NCBI RefSeq assembly: GCF_011386835.1
Contig: NC_088791.1
Coordinates: 129,928,943-129,992,942 of the forward strand
Length of the DNA: 64,000 bases
Direction of reading: 5' to 3'
Origin: Chrysemys picta bellii
Taxonomy: Eukaryota; Chordata; Testudines; Emydidae
Position 1 is the stretch's first letter; the number at the start of each line of letters is the position of its first letter. Below, in pieces: positions 1 through 12,471 of this stretch. The notes under the pieces were generated by a model that saw only the letters and a list, made by a program, of their open reading frames with translations, did no database searches and had not been told where the DNA came from. The position numbers and the translations under genes are program-made.

Positions 1-3000
1 GCTTCTCCTCTGAGCTGCAGGAGCCAACACAACTAGAGGGGAGCTCCTATTAGCATGGCTCCAATGGATCCACACTGCCCTGAAGCAGCAATGAGGCTAG
101 GGGTTCCTGCTGGGTGTCCAGAGCTGCTGCAGATGTTTTTGGGTCTCCTCCTCCTTGGTCCCAAGGATCTAGCAGGTGTAGAGACATCCTTTTACCCCAT
201 GGCACAGACCGCCTTCAGAAAGGTGAATGAGGTAGTTTCTGCAAGGGATTCCTCACTGAGATTTTTGCACAAGTCCCCTTGCTTGTGGCTTTTCACATGA
301 GAGGGGATAATCTGGTTCTATAGCCACCTGTCCATCCAATCTACCTATCACTTTAGCTTTAGAGCTGTGAAAAATATTCATATGAAATCCAGGTTTTCAG
401 GGCCCACCTGAAACGTGGGCCAGGGTGAGCGCTTTTGGGGAACCGTGGCATATTTGGCATGATTTATGGGTTTAGGAGTGTCAAACTTGGCTAATTTGCC
501 AGATTTTGTTATGAAGCTGGGCAAGATGTGCAGGTTCTCCTTTTCCTTTGAGTCCATTCAAACGTTAAACTCAAAGGGAAGCTCATGGGTGTGTGAACCC
601 ATCTGAAGTAAAGAGAGAATGTTTGCCCAAAGCTATGCAAACCTCAACTACAGAGCTACTCCCTTTATCCCCTCTCACCCTCATCTCTCTATTTTAGGGC
701 ACATGTAGTTTCCATAAAATTAATAAAACCATGGGACAACCTAATATTTACTTATAACTGGTCATTGTAAAATTCTGGGTCCCATTCAGAGTTGATGTAA
801 GCAACCATTGAAGTGAATGAAGTTGATCTGACTTTGACCCACAATGGCTGTGTACCAAAGGAAGGTAAAAGAACAAGCCAAATTCATCCCTGATGTAATT
901 CCACTGAAGCCATTAGAATTACACCTGAGATTAATTTAACACAGGTACCTAGTGTCTTGGATGGGGTTGTACTTGGAGTGGCTGATTCTTCCCACCATTC
1001 CTGCTGCCACAGCTATGCTTCTATTTTTAGTGTGTTCCCTCAGTCAGAGCTAGCACGGATATGTCTTTCCCCACTGGGAATTACATGTCCACTTCAAAGT
1101 GTAGACATGTGACCATGGTTCCTTCAACAAACTAACCTCTGAACCCTTCAACAAAAATTTAATTGTGCACCAAGGACCAGTGGACTGTTTATCTAAGTAG
1201 ACTTCCGCTCTTCCCTTGACAGTGATTCTCCTTAAATGCTTTTCTTGGATACAGAGGTGGGATTACTGACTGGAACAGGCTTTAGAGTCTATGGGCCAGC
1301 TCTTGCTGCCCGATACAGACCCTTTTTAATTCTCTGAAAGGAGCTGTAAAGCTGGCCTAACTGGGCAGTTGTTGAGGATTATGTCAGTGTGGGGAAATAT
1401 CTTGGTAATGCAGCCCCCAGTATAGAGGGCTTGTCGGAACAGTGGCTAGGAGCTTAGCTAGAGGGCAGAGTTGGAGTGGCTTATGCAATAGATCCTTGAG
1501 GGCTGCTATCAGCTGGTGTAATTTAGAATAGCTCTGAGGCTGCTCTAAGTTGTGGATGGGACAAATGACCCCCAGCAGTCCCCGCCCCTCCAGGTTTGGG
1601 AGAGTACAAAAGTGTCATGCAGTTCACAGCTTGGTTAGACCTAAGAATTAGGGGCAAAATGATCTGTGTCACAGGAGCTATAACCAGCCCTCCTTGATCA
1701 CCCAGACCAGATCCCAAACAAAGCAAGAAAGTGAAAATAGTATTTATTGTACTGCCATCATTGGCAGAGGAATGAACAGTACTGCTGCCTGTAATTCATA
1801 CCAGTGTTTGGTAGACTCATGTTCATTCAGAAATATTTTGTTTTGTAGAGTTTCAAAGAACTCCCCCCCACCTACACCCCCACCACGATATGAGATAGAT
1901 TGAAAATACAAAATAGAACCAGGCAGGGAAATGGAGAGGCAGGATCAATGTTACACTTAGAAATAATAAGTGAGGGAGAGATTTTTAAAAAATAATTTTC
2001 TCCAAAGTTAAGGAAATGGTTCAGACAAATGTCTAGCATACATCATTTAAAAAACACAATTGTATTGTTAAACAAAAAGAAATCCTTGTGAGTCTGTTTG
2101 AAGAGGCTATATACAGCATTTACATTAATCACAGAGTTCAAAATCCTCTTTTCTTTAACGCTTACAGCGAGTCCCTCCCTTCCCAGCCTTATTCTCCCCA
2201 AGAGGAGATCAAATAACATCAAGACGACGAGTTAACATTCAGTTCACAAGCCCCACAGGTCAAATCCAAACCCCGAGATACACTAGCGTAGAGCCGTAAT
2301 CTAAGCAGAGACATTGTACTTTTGCAGTCACCCGGGAGCCACTGTAAACCATAATAAGGACTAACGAATCATAATGAGTATTTTGGCAAAAAAGCTCATT
2401 TCAGAGAAGATGTTCTTTGCAATTTTGCTCTTTTATGTCTGAGAGACACTGTTTAATGTCTGACAGAGAGTGAGAGAACCCCCCAACACCAATAACACAA
2501 ACACAGCCCAGAGCTCGATTGTCTCAGGAGGTTAAAAGCTTGCTCTGTTCAGTGGGAAACAGGGAACAGTGAAGTATGGCAAATCATCAAGAGCAGGATG
2601 CTGCAAGCAGATCACATTTCCTGGGAGAGCATCTAATGTGGTCCATTGGTACACGTCTTTCCATTTACTCAGCGGTTTAGGCTGGGATTTTCAAAGGAGA
2701 TGACAGCTTTGTCAATGGGAGCTGGGTGCTGACTCCCTTTGGCTTTATCTTGACTAGGGAAAGTGACTTGGGGTTCATTAACATTTGCTAGCTAATCCTG
2801 ACCTCCTTAGTGTAGACGCAGGGTAACACGTGGTGGTTTGAATTAGCTGGTTGAGTTCTGTCTAAGCTAGAACAAGTGATTTAATGATTTATATATCACA
2901 GCTTTCCACAAAACTTAGCTGCAGTCTTTTACGCAAATCTGAAAAGCACAGTTCCCTTCCAGCAGATGGGATGCTATCCCCCAAATATAAAATATTCTCT

Positions 3001-4019
3001 TAGATATTATCATTTAGGAAGTCTATGAACTACTGGTTAGAAGCATGCAGATGGCTCCTGTCCCGCTATTCTAGTGGTAGGGCTCTGGTTTGCTGTGCAA
3101 TATACATGGGTGTGATTTTTATATGTTCTGCCTCACTCATGAAATGAAAGAGTTAAAGTTGGGGAAGACAGGAACTCCATACAGGATGCAGAGCATCCTC
3201 TGGTGAAAAATGAAGAGCATAGGTGTGTTGAAAATCTACAGCAGTAGCCAAATCAAATGGTTTATCTAAAGAACACCCACCGTGGATGGCAATTCTTTCT
3301 CCAGTATGAATTAGCTCACTTGCTATTCCTTTGTACTTGTCAAGAGATGGATAGAGTGTTTTGACTAGACAGAAGATCTCTGACCTATGATCCATCTCAT
3401 TTATTTCAGAGGGCACAGTAGCATCCTCTTTAAGAATGAGAAGCCTTGATAATGAGAATGGGAAGAACTCACATTTCACCCAAGATTTAGTTTTATCATA
3501 TGTGGAACTTTAATTCCATGCAGCTCACTGAAAATATAGGAGTTAAAGATGTTCGTATACATTTCCAGATAAAATCTGCTTATGAAAATAAGACTGACTG
3601 TGTATTATGGAAATAGGAACGCAATCCCCCAAGGCTTCTGAACATCTTGCATCATCATAACCTGACAACAGATTGAAAGGTGCCCTAGATTCCCACCTTT
3701 CCTCCCTTTGTCCTGCAAGTTGCCATGCATGAATGAAAGGAAAGTAGAAAATCTTCTTTTGATTGGTGTAGACTTTTGTAATGCAGGAGGACAGCATGAA
3801 GCTTCATGTTGCAATCTGAGAGGGGAAGATCCTTGTTACCTTTTTGGAAAGAAACACAATATTGCTTGATTTCTTGTATTCTGATATTCTTTTGACACAG
3901 CGGTTTAACAATTTCATTACATCCATTCCTGGTGTACTCTATGATACTGTGGTCTCAAGGGAGCTTAGCTGGTTAGTTCTCATGCTGCCAGCTGGACACT
4001 GTAGAAGATACTGAATGTG
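1..4019. other. Non-coding stretch, mostly unique sequence
   Basis: No coding gene is recognised. The short open frames here lack protein-like composition and splice context. The segment at about 1290-1650 appears to share a block with 15880-16110 in inverted orientation (an 'agagcagcctca' core in both), so it is probably an old dispersed repeat. A weak foldback-like repeat relic with a 'ccactgaag' core is at about 870-935. The rest is AT-rich with no feature I can name. Confidence 0.4.
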
Positions 4020-4517
4020 CTATGCTGTTTCCATGATGGAAGATTTGTCTTGAGTCAAATCTGGCATGTTACAGGTTGAAACGCCTGTGATGGACTGGTG
4101 TCTCTTGACGCCATCCAGCCCTTGTGTTTTAGGTCTTCTGAAGGATCTTTTCCATCCTGCTTTCACAGGGTCAAAGTCACAGATGATTTCCACAGGGAAG
4201 TTGGCAGGCATTCAGAGCAGATGACTATACCACCTTAGAGAGCATTGGGCAATGGTTCAGGAGAGTGGGACCTCTTTAGTCAGAAAATGGATCTCCTCAT
4301 TCGACTTGAATTCATACCATTGGATGTTTCTGCTCATTTGGAGATGTATCATCTCAATGATGTCCAACTTCTTTTCTATCTTAGCCATGAGAGGCCGTAT
4401 TTCAGTCCCATAGGTCAGCATACTGACCACTGAAGTATTATGTATCCTCAGCTTCATTGCTCTACTTATCAGGATGTTCTTAACTGCAAAATCTAATCCT
4501 TTGTTCAGGACTGACAA
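4020..4517 (-). pseudogene. RTE-like non-LTR retrotransposon reverse transcriptase, 3' end remnant
   Basis: Read on the minus strand, two adjacent open stretches look like the C-terminal end of an RTE-type LINE ORF2. The first (4517-4257) has a run with 'VVSMLTYGTEIR' and then 'SNEEIHFL', resembling the usual post-palm block 'vLlYGcEtW...tNeei'. The second (4211-4020) has 'RRPKTQGLDGVK' and then 'LTQDKS', resembling the terminal 'GRPKtRWlDgvk...LtqDRs.W' signature. The two are separated by stops. The endonuclease and palm domains cannot be followed upstream (up to about 5.7 kb), so this is a decayed fragment. Family level (RTE versus another clade) is inference from these motifs. Confidence 0.5.
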
Positions 4518-5421
4518 GACAAGATGAGGCTATATCAGGCCTGGGTGCAGAGTGCAAGGAGTTTAAGTGAATCACATTCATCACTGGTGTATCATTCCTC
4601 TGAAGTCAGAGGAGTTACAATGGGGATGAACTTAGCCAAATGTATCCTTTTGGCTACAATAGGTTTTGCAATGTGAGTGCTGAACTCCCTGTATGGCGAT
4701 GTTAATATGAAAAACATGAGATCAGCGCTTAAGGATTGCAACGTCCCTATTCCCCAGATGTCTGGATGAAGAACACTTTCCTATGAAAGTGTTGACAGGA
4801 AGAATCCTGGCCAGGCAGAATTCCTCCTAGGAACCACAGCCATGCCTTCATCCACTTCATCTTAAAGGCATATTATTGGTATCATTAGAGAACTTGAAGA
4901 TTTGGTCAAGACCTCAGCTCATGATCTTTCAACTAGGGTATCAAACAATTCATCAAGAGTTACCAACAGCTGTTAGGGAGATTCTTGGCTTCCCTATGAT
5001 CTCTCTCTGTTGTCTTGTTCCTTGGAGGTTCCACAGATTAGTATTGATCTCAGGCAGCTTAAAGAGTCAGAACTGAAAGAAGACGGCTGGTGAACCATAT
5101 AGAGTCTTATCTTCTTCTATGCAAGTATTCATGCAGGTACACACAAGTAGTAAGTGATGTTACTTGTTCTGTCATAGTTATTGCAAGGAACCAGCCAGCT
5201 GTTTTGGGTAATGTGTAGGCTGATCAAACCAGGCTTCCTTCTCCTGTTAGCTGTACCTTCAGTGGTTCACCTAACATACGTGTGACATTCTTCACTGATA
5301 GGCTAGATCAGCTTATGGCTGGTTCATTGGGGCCTTATGACAGCAAGAGTTCTCCATAGACTTCTGAGTTTCCTGCGGCTCATCTCCCATAATTCTTATG
5401 CTTTTTTTCATTTTGGTTTGT

Positions 5422-5736
5422 TTAAAATGATGTAGCAGTGATGGCATAAATGACGGGTTTGTTGATATCTTGTTTAGGAAAAGGAAGGGGGACTGACCAC
5501 CCTAAAGCAGGGAGGGTTGGTTCAGACCTCAGGAAAGCATACCTTGATGCTAGAATGTTTGATGATGTTCTAGGTTGCTCAAGGAATAGATGAGACCGCT
5601 TGGCAAGATCATTTCCTAGACACAAGATAGAATCAATATGCTGATGATATGCCACCATATAACTTTTCCCCATGGTCTCTGAATGTTCATTCTCTGCTTC
5701 GAGGAGTTCTCGGGTAATATTGCCAACTAGAAGCAC
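5422..5736 (-). other. Unrecognised 104-codon open frame
   Basis: An open frame of fairly balanced amino-acid composition on the minus strand, beginning with a run containing 'LLVGNITRELLEAENEHSE'. I recognise no family. It lies upstream, on the same strand, of the RTE-like remnant at 4.0-4.5 kb, so it may be a decayed inner part of the same LINE or an unrelated relic. It has no supporting splice sites or promoter. It could be a chance frame. Confidence 0.15.
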
Positions 5737-6360
5737 TGAAGCTGCCTTTTCCTCAACCCTCAGCTCAATTTTTCTGCTGGATAGGTCCTCCAGGTCTCCA
5801 GCTGGCTAAACTTACCTTTCCACATAAGTTGCGAAAGTGTTTTTTGCAGTGGTGCAAATTGCACAGGCTATGCTATCTGTCCCAGTGTCCTCAAGACTCA
5901 GTCAGTTCAGTGCATTCTGCAGCAGTCCAAATGGCAGGGTTTCTTGGTCACTTGTAGCTTATTCAGAATGCAGCAATAAGCACATTTGCTCACTAGTTTA
6001 AACATTTTTGAGCACATTATATCCACCCTGCATCCTCCACAGTGGCTGCTGCCAAAGCAGTGGGATGAGTGATGGCTGATTTTTAACTCCCTTAGTGGCG
6101 AAGGTGCTGGCTACACTTACGACTTCCTCTTTGAGACTTGTCCTGATGAGAGGTGTCTGGGGTCATACCTCCGCCTCCTTTTAGGTCTCCTACTACTGCA
6201 CCTTATATTAGTAAGTGATTGTGCTTTTGCTGTGCTTGGTTTAGGTTGTGGAACATATTACACCTTGAAAACAGTTTCAAAACATTTTGCTTTTAAAAAA
6301 AGACATACACACACACACACATTTTTAATGATGATACAATAAATCTCATTACTATGATAT

Positions 6361-7420
6361 ACTGGAACATCATTAAGGAATTGGATAAGAGTGGAGAGTA
6401 TGCTTATAAAAATTGCATATGACACAAGGCTGGGGGGGTTTCAAGCACTTTGGAGGACAGGATTAGAATTCAAAAGGACCATGATCAATTGGAGAATTGG
6501 TCTGTAATCAACAAGATGCAATTCAATAAAGATCAAAGTACTACACTTAGGAAGGAAAAATCAAATGCACAAATACAAAATGGGAATAACTGGCTCGGCC
6601 AGGGGTAGGCAACCTATGGCATGCGTGCTGCCTTCGGCACGCGAGCTGATTTTCAGTGGCACTCACACTGCCTGGGTCCTGGCCACCCGTCCGGAGGGCT
6701 CTGTATTTTAATTTAATTTTAAATGAAGCTTCTTAAACATTTTAAAAACCTTATTTACTTTACAAACAACAATAGTTTAGTTATATATTATAGACTTATA
6801 GAAAGAGACCTTCTAAAAACGTTAAAATATTACTGGCACGCGAAACCTTAAATTAGAGTGAATAAATGAAGACTTGGCACACCGCTTCTGAAAGATTGCT
6901 GACCCCTGGGCTAGGCAGTAGTATTGCTGAACAGGAGGTGGGACTTATAGTGGATCACAAGTTGAATACGAGTCAACAATGTGATTCGATTGCCAAAAAG
7001 ACTCATCATTCTGGGGTGTACTAACAGGAGAAGAGCCACAAATATAATAGGCGTTTTAGACAATCTGCTCTTGAGAAAAAGAGTCTGAGTGGGGAACCTG
7101 ATAACAGTCTTCACATATGAGAAGGGCTGTTACCAAGAGGACAGTGATCAGTTGTTCTTCATGTCCACTGAAGGAAGGACAAGAAGTAATCGGTTTAATC
7201 TGCAGCAAGGGAGATTTAGGATAGCTAGAAAGATAGTGAAGCACTGGAATAGGTTACCAAAAGAGATGGGGGAATACCCATCGTCAGAGGTTTTTAAGAA
7301 CAGGTTGGACAAACACCTGTCAGGGATAGTTTAGGTATACTAGGTCCTACATTTGTGCTGGGGAATGGGCTAGATGACCTCCCAAGGTCCCTCCCAGCCC
7401 TACATTTCTATATTTCTGTG
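6361..7420 (+). mobile_element. CR1/L3-type LINE, 5'-truncated, with 3' terminus, interrupted by a hAT element
   Basis: The plus strand encodes fragments of the C-terminal part of a CR1/L3 reverse transcriptase: 'TLEDRIRIQKDHDQLENW' near 6450-6510, 'VDHKLNTSQQCDSIAKK' near 6950-7000, and 'LQQGRFRIARKIVKHWNRLP' near 7200-7260 with 'SSEVFKNRLDKHLSGIV' and a stop at about 7334. The 3' UTR after it has the characteristic 'gggctagatgacctcccaaggtccctcccagccct' sense, then the short terminal repeat 'tttctatatttctgtg'. Frames change several times and the 5' half of the element is missing, as is usual for CR1. A 309-bp hAT element (6600-6908) splits it. Confidence 0.85.
6600..6908. mobile_element. Non-autonomous hAT element inside the CR1
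   Basis: The ends are inverted repeats: CAGGGGTAGGCAACC at the left and, reading the complement, CAGGGGTCAGCAATC at the right. The flanks are an 8-bp duplication with one mismatch: ggctcggc (6592-6599) and ggctaggc (6909-6916). Eight-bp duplications and CAGGGGT...termini are diagnostic of the hAT superfamily. Its AT-rich core encodes nothing. It inserted after the CR1, since it splits the reverse transcriptase reading. Confidence 0.9.
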
Positions 7421-8679
7421 TTTTCAATTTCTTTTCATCCAATGTTTTTTCAAATTATCACTCTTGGCCTCACGTCGATGACTCTTTTCTTTCTCCCTCC
7501 CCTCCATCCCTCCTTTTTTACCCCCTGCATATTGGACCAATTACATTTATTTTAAGTTTCATAGGATAAAAATGTTATTATAATGAGTATATTTTAGTAA
7601 AGAGCTTTATTGTGTTGTACTTTGCCCTGAGCACCTTTGCAGGCGTCGCATTAATAAGTAAAATAGGGTTGTTATTAATTACTAGTAATGGAAACAATAA
7701 GGGATGCCAATGACAAACATTTGGTATTTCCCAGGAAGGAAATTTCATCTTGTCCGCCTTTAGATTTGCTGCAGTGTCTGGGTTCAGAAGCAAAATCCAT
7801 GAGCCCCTCTAGTGATGTCTGCTCTCTTTTCCTTTCTGACTACTGGGGGAAATAGAGTGTGAAGGAGACAGTCTCCTTGTTGGTGGCACAATAGAGCACA
7901 TTGGAAAGCAGAGACCAGGTCCAAGTGAATTAGGTAGAAAGCACTAAGGGCTATCACTGATATATCTCTGAAACTCACAATTCTGCCTGATAGCCAGCTG
8001 CAGCTCAGCACTTCTCTGACAGTGATTAATTACCATTTTCCCATGTTGCAGGCTGTATTTGGTAGTGCTCAGTAATTCTCCACAGTAATCAGCCCAAGCA
8101 GAATAGTGGCTCATCAGCTGATTTAATTAAAAGCACATTTCTTTTTTCATTGCCTCTCACATGTCATTAGTGCTGTGTGTTAGAAGCGCCTCCAGTCCAC
8201 AGACTGGAATCAGCCTGAGAGTGCTCTTTCCAAGCCTGAATTCCCAGACACACAAATCTGGAAAAGAGTTTCAAAGGGATAGGTGATTAGTGGCTGATTT
8301 GACTGCTTTAAAATGGTCATTTGTTTATTGATGGCCTAATCTTGCAAGGCACAGAATGCCTCCTGGGAAGGGCTGAGCATCCTCAATGCCCGTGGCCATC
8401 AGTGGGAGTGAAAGGCACTTAGCACCTCAGAGGATCAATCCCTAACTCTGCAGATCTCTGGTCTCAGCAACCCCCATTCATTCAGACCTTTGATTATGCC
8501 AGTGAACTTCGTGTTCCCAGCTACATGTTGATACGCAAGGCTGTATTTTACCTCCGTAGCAGTTTACATGGTCAAAGTACTGTAGACTCACTTGATCCTC
8601 CACACCTCCTGAGGCACCTATTTAGGTTTGGAACATCAGCACTCCATACCGTGAGCTACGGAAGTGTGTTTGTAAGTGC
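7421..8679. other. Non-coding stretch without a recognised gene
   Basis: AT-rich sequence with no convincing open frame and no clear repeat boundaries. Nothing could be supported here. Confidence 0.4.
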
Positions 8680-8935
8680 AGGCACTGTATCTTCTGTCTG
8701 TTCTGTTAAGTGTCCACCACTTTGGGGGCCTGCCAAACAAATAATAAATAAAGTGAATCCCTTTTTTTACAGACAAATTCACAGGTGAAGGCCCAGATCC
8801 TCACTGAAAACAACTGTTGTTAGGTGCCTCAATTCCTGTGAAGACCTGGGCCTAAACATCTAGCTCAAGATCACAGAGTGAATCAGTAGCAGAGTCAGTG
8901 GGATGCTTTGGGGTTCAACCCAGATCAGTAAGGCG
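8680..8935 (-). repeat. MIR/CORE-SINE relic joined to an L3-like LINE tail
   Basis: 8765-8930 carries the antisense MIR signature in degraded form (acagacaaattcacaggtga, then ctcaagatcacagagtgaat and a 'caacccaga' end). 8680-8755 resembles the common L3-like tail found again at 34.6 and 43.3 kb: 'ggcactgtat' followed by 'gtccaccactttgggggcc' and 'aaataataaataa'. Both are old and divergent. Confidence 0.5.
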
Positions 8936-10600
8936 TTGTGTCACCGCCTGCCCTGTAACCCTGGATGCCTCTGTGCTGTGGAGCTGCGGCTCAGAGCCCT
9001 GAAACCAGCCACGTGCTCACAGCACAATAGTCTCACCCCAGCTGGGTTACTCCTTGCAGGGTGACACCAACTGCGCTTCCAGCCCCAAGTTTCCCCTGTA
9101 GTGTCCAGTCCCTCCCACCGAAACACTCACAAAGCCTTATGTGTTTGCTGCTCCTTTAAAGAGCCAACAGCCCCAGCTTATTAGCTTGGCTGAGGATTTC
9201 ACTTTTCAGTTTGAAAGACCGCACTGGGATGGCTATGTAATAAAACAAGCGTACGTTTATTAACAAAGAACAGCTATTGCCGTGACACCAAGGAAGGTCC
9301 CAAGTGATAGAAGGAGTTGGGAGAGAAATGGTTACAAACAAACCAAAGTAACAAACAAACAAACAATGCTTCTAAGACTAAAACCTAACTTAACAAACTA
9401 GAGTCTTTTGTTCAAAGTAAGTTTCTCACCGCAGTTGTTTTTCCAGCATGGCTGGCCAGTTCTTAGTCAGAATCCAACACAGAGCTCAGAGTGCTTTGTT
9501 TCTCTGGGTCTGCCTCCATTGCAGTAAAACATCTTTGGCTGGCCCAGACCAGCTGACTTGGGCTCATGGGGCTCAGTTCTGCGGGTATAAAATTGCAGTG
9601 CAGCTATTTGAGCTCAGGCTGGAGCCCAGGCTCCAAGAGCCTGTGAGAGGGGAGGGTCCCAAACAGGAGTGGCGGAAGTGTCCTAAAGGTGGAGGGCCAC
9701 AGGCAGCTAAACCGTGGCCCCGCCCCCTGTGCTGCATCCTCCTCCCCCCGAGGTCTCACCCCCACACTGCCCCTTCTCCACACGGCCCCGCCCTCACGCC
9801 GCCCATTCTCCACAAGCCCCTGCCCTCATGCCGCCCTTTCCCCGAGGCCCCACTCCTGCACCGCCTCTCCTCCCCAAGACCCGCCCCCTGTTCACTCCTC
9901 TTTGCCCCCTCCCCCCGTCACTCACACTTATGGCCAGTAAAAAGTGGAAGGGAATAGCCTTCCCACTTTTAAAAGTGATGGGGCCATGGCCCTCTGGCCC
10001 CCCTGTTCCAGTGCTCCTGGTTCCAGAGCCTGGGCTCCAGCCAAAACATTTAAAATGCAATTTTATAGCCTCACAGAACCAAGGCCCATGAACCTGAATC
10101 AGCTGACTCGGGTCAGCCACGGGTTTTTTATTGCAGCGTAGACATACCCTTTGACTTTTCAGGTGAAGGATGCCAAAATGTCTCTCTCTTTCTCTCTCTG
10201 CTTATATCTTCCAAAGGTCAATGACCTTATTTCAGGAAGCAGGAAGGTTTCCTGGAGCTGCAGCTTCCATCCCTCATTAAGTGACCATCCTCCACACTTG
10301 TTTGCCTGATGGCTTTGTCTACATGGCATACAAACGTAATTTCATTGTCTCTCCTTGCTCAAGTTACACTGGAGATATATTCAAGCAGGTGGAACCACAT
10401 TCCTTTGCCTGCCTGCCAAACACACTTGAAGAACATATTGCCAGCACACATTTATAAGTTTTCATACACCACCTGTACGTATACCACACAATAATGTTGA
10501 CCAGCATGTTGCCAGTTTGCATATGATACCTTCCATGACACCCTTTAGATACAGATGATGACAAAAGTGAGTTGGGGTACACTGAGCCGGTCAGGCCAGC
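8936..10600 (-). repeat. LTR-like repeat block 1 (sense strand probably minus)
   Basis: This block shares, in the same order, several blocks with the complement of 56.1-58.5 kb: 'cctgccctgtaacc' (8948), a 'ttgcagggt' block (9053), 'cccagcttatta' (9172) and 'tttattaacaaa' (9256). Read on minus the last block gives a TTAATAAA-like polyadenylation signal, which fits an endogenous retroviral or Gypsy-type LTR. Exact ends and target duplications were not found and no internal retroviral genes are present, so it would be a solo LTR. A foldback MITE (about 9510-10149) interrupts it. Confidence 0.4.
9510..10149. mobile_element. Foldback MITE with internal C-rich insert
   Basis: Left and right arms are inverted copies of each other: 'cagctgacttgggctca' (9550) against the complement of 'cagctgactcgggtcag' (10098), 'caggctggagcccaggctcc' (9613) against 'gagcctgggctccagcc' (10026). 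The right end terminates in 'gtagacataccc', the common end of several MITEs in this window. The middle (about 9660-10010) is a C-rich, partly repetitive block rich in 'ccccgccctc' and 'ctccac' strings. It may be a second insertion. The longest open frame in this window section (9448-9957) lies across it and is only composition-driven. Confidence 0.6.
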
Positions 10601-10840
10601 TGATACTCACTGCTACATACTGGGGAGCCCTGGGCCCTCTGGATGCTTCTACGGTCACAGCCAGGATTAGAGCTCAGGAGTTCTTAGCTCCTACTGCCAT
10701 TCCTAGTCCAGTAGGCCATCCTACCCCTCACTGCAAGCTGAGACAGGGTTCAAAGATCTCGGTTTGGTTTTGGCTTCTTCTGAATTAGGTTGACTGTACT
10801 TACCACGAAACATCAGGGCAAATATAAAAAAGGCCTTAGT

Positions 10841-12037
10841 AAATAGCAACATACCTTTTTATTTACGGTTATTATTTACATATTCAGCAATATTATTGCT
10901 TGGCTGATGTGCAAGAGAAGATACATTTTCTTACACGGGTAATTGTACACATCATTAGCATTTCACAGAAACAATACTTCAGCCAGCATCTGTACTCAAT
11001 TTACAATCAAATTACATGAAAACGCAGCATTGTTATATACAGCACTTTATTTAAATAAAGACTAGCTTTCATCTACAGTGTGTGTGCATTTGTTTTTTCA
11101 AAACATTGTCATTCAAAATCACGCTGGCAGCACTGCGGCTGTACAGGGTTAGTTCAGTCATTCAAACTGGGCTTTGCATGTTTTTATGCATCTCGTTATT
11201 ATACAGGTTTCATTTATTAAAAATAAGGCAACTGGAGTCAATAATCGTCACTGAATGAAAGTAAAACAGTGAGAACATTCTGGATAACAGTCATCAGTGC
11301 AGCTGATAGCTATTAAAATGTTCTTGTGCTTTTACCCGAAGCAGATTTTATCTCTCATTTCTGTCTGTTCCAACGTGCATCTCGTCTCATTGGCAAATGC
11401 TTTGCTTTAATTAGCTGAGGTCTTGCTTCAGTCTTTCGCATGTCAACCAGCCTCTGTACACTTTCATATTTTTAATCAGTAGCCTGTTGTCTTTACTTTG
11501 TCATTCACACTAGCAGATAAATCTGCCCCTTTCATGATCCTCGCTGCTTGGTTGAAGTCTTTACTTCAAAACATGCTGTTTAATTTTCCTGTTCACTGAT
11601 TTCCATTTGTTTCATGTTCAAATGATGGCCCCCTCCCCTGCTTGAGCATGCTGCATGCATTAAACTAGTGTGAACAGAAGAGTGAATGCCAAAAAGGCAA
11701 TCCTCTTTCGTTTCACCTATGAATGAGAGTTGCTCTACCCTGTTATGGGATTCTCACTTTAACAGTGTGCTCTCTGTGTGTGTATGGGTACAGTCCGCCT
11801 ATACTACGGCGCTATCAGCATCCCACAAGCTGACATGGATTCTCCCATAATTGCTAAGATATTGGGTGCAAAAGTTTGTGGGTTTGTACACATGGGGGCT
11901 TTTTTTAATTTAACAGACTGCTGCAGAATATTTAACTTCAACCAATGACGAATGCAGAAGTTCCAGACACCAATAATAAAAGTACTGTAACTATACTTGA
12001 AAGAAGGAGAAGGTGACCGCGTGGTATCCTGCTGCTT
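10841..12037 (-). other. Probable 3' UTR of the host gene whose last exon is at 12.0-12.2 kb
   Basis: About 1.2 kb directly downstream (minus sense) of the stop codon of the terminal exon. No transposable element is recognised in it, in contrast to the repeats on both sides. AATAAA signals on the minus strand lie at 10858-10863, 11046-11051 and 11213-11218. The first is the natural distal polyadenylation signal for a 1.2-kb UTR. Uridine-rich stretches follow it on the minus strand near 10825-10835. This is inference from position and signals. Confidence 0.5.
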
Positions 12038-12193
12038 TTACATTTTCCGGTTCATAGGAGGGGAATCCAAGGATGACCGAAAACGTCTACCAGTTGGGGT
12101 GGCTGGGGTTGATGTCTGCGCTTGTGGCTGAGTGCCAAATTGAGTTTGGAGACTGCTCAGGATGTCATCGAGCTTTTGGTCCATCTGCGTGAC
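12038..12193 (-). CDS. Terminal coding exon of an unidentified host gene
   Basis: Minus-strand exon too short and splice-bounded to stand out as an ORF. It reads 51 codons and a TAA stop (12038-12040). It starts 'VTQMDQKLDDILSSLQTQFG', a short amphipathic heptad-like helix, followed by a Gln/Thr/Pro-rich linker and a basic tail ending 'SLDSPPMNRKM'. Immediately upstream is a good splice acceptor: a pyrimidine-rich tract and 'cctaacag' before GTC, so the reading can begin in phase 0. The downstream 1.2 kb looks like its 3' UTR. The composition is that of a real cytosolic C-terminus, with a coiled-coil-like segment. I do not recognise the protein, and the upstream coding exons are not found in this window with confidence. 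The only other hint of a minus-strand gene is a possible first exon near 55.28 kb. Confidence 0.65.
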   Translation of the reverse strand, partial: VTQMDQKLDDILSSLQTQFGTQPQAQTSTPATPTGRRFRSSLDSPPMNRKM

Positions 12194-12471
12194 CTGTTAG
12201 GAAATCACAAAGCGGATGGTCTATCAGATGGTCACACACCCTCTGCCTGTTCACTCTTATGCTTACCTACATGTATTTTAAAAGAGAATGGTGGTGGTGC
12301 TACAAAGGGGCAGCCTGATAATATTGGAAATAGAAATATTTTGTACAGCACTGGCATCTTCACAAATCCATGTAAACCAAATACAAAAAACAAGAGGCTT
12401 CTACAACTCCCCAAACCACTGTGTTGTGCACAGTTCTGTGCTTAGACTAATGCGAAGATCAAACCTTACGT

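Noticed and set aside
9448..10091. Overlapping long frames on both strands
   Set aside because: They are caused by C-rich, stop-poor sequence inside a foldback MITE; Pro/His/Leu-rich composition only.
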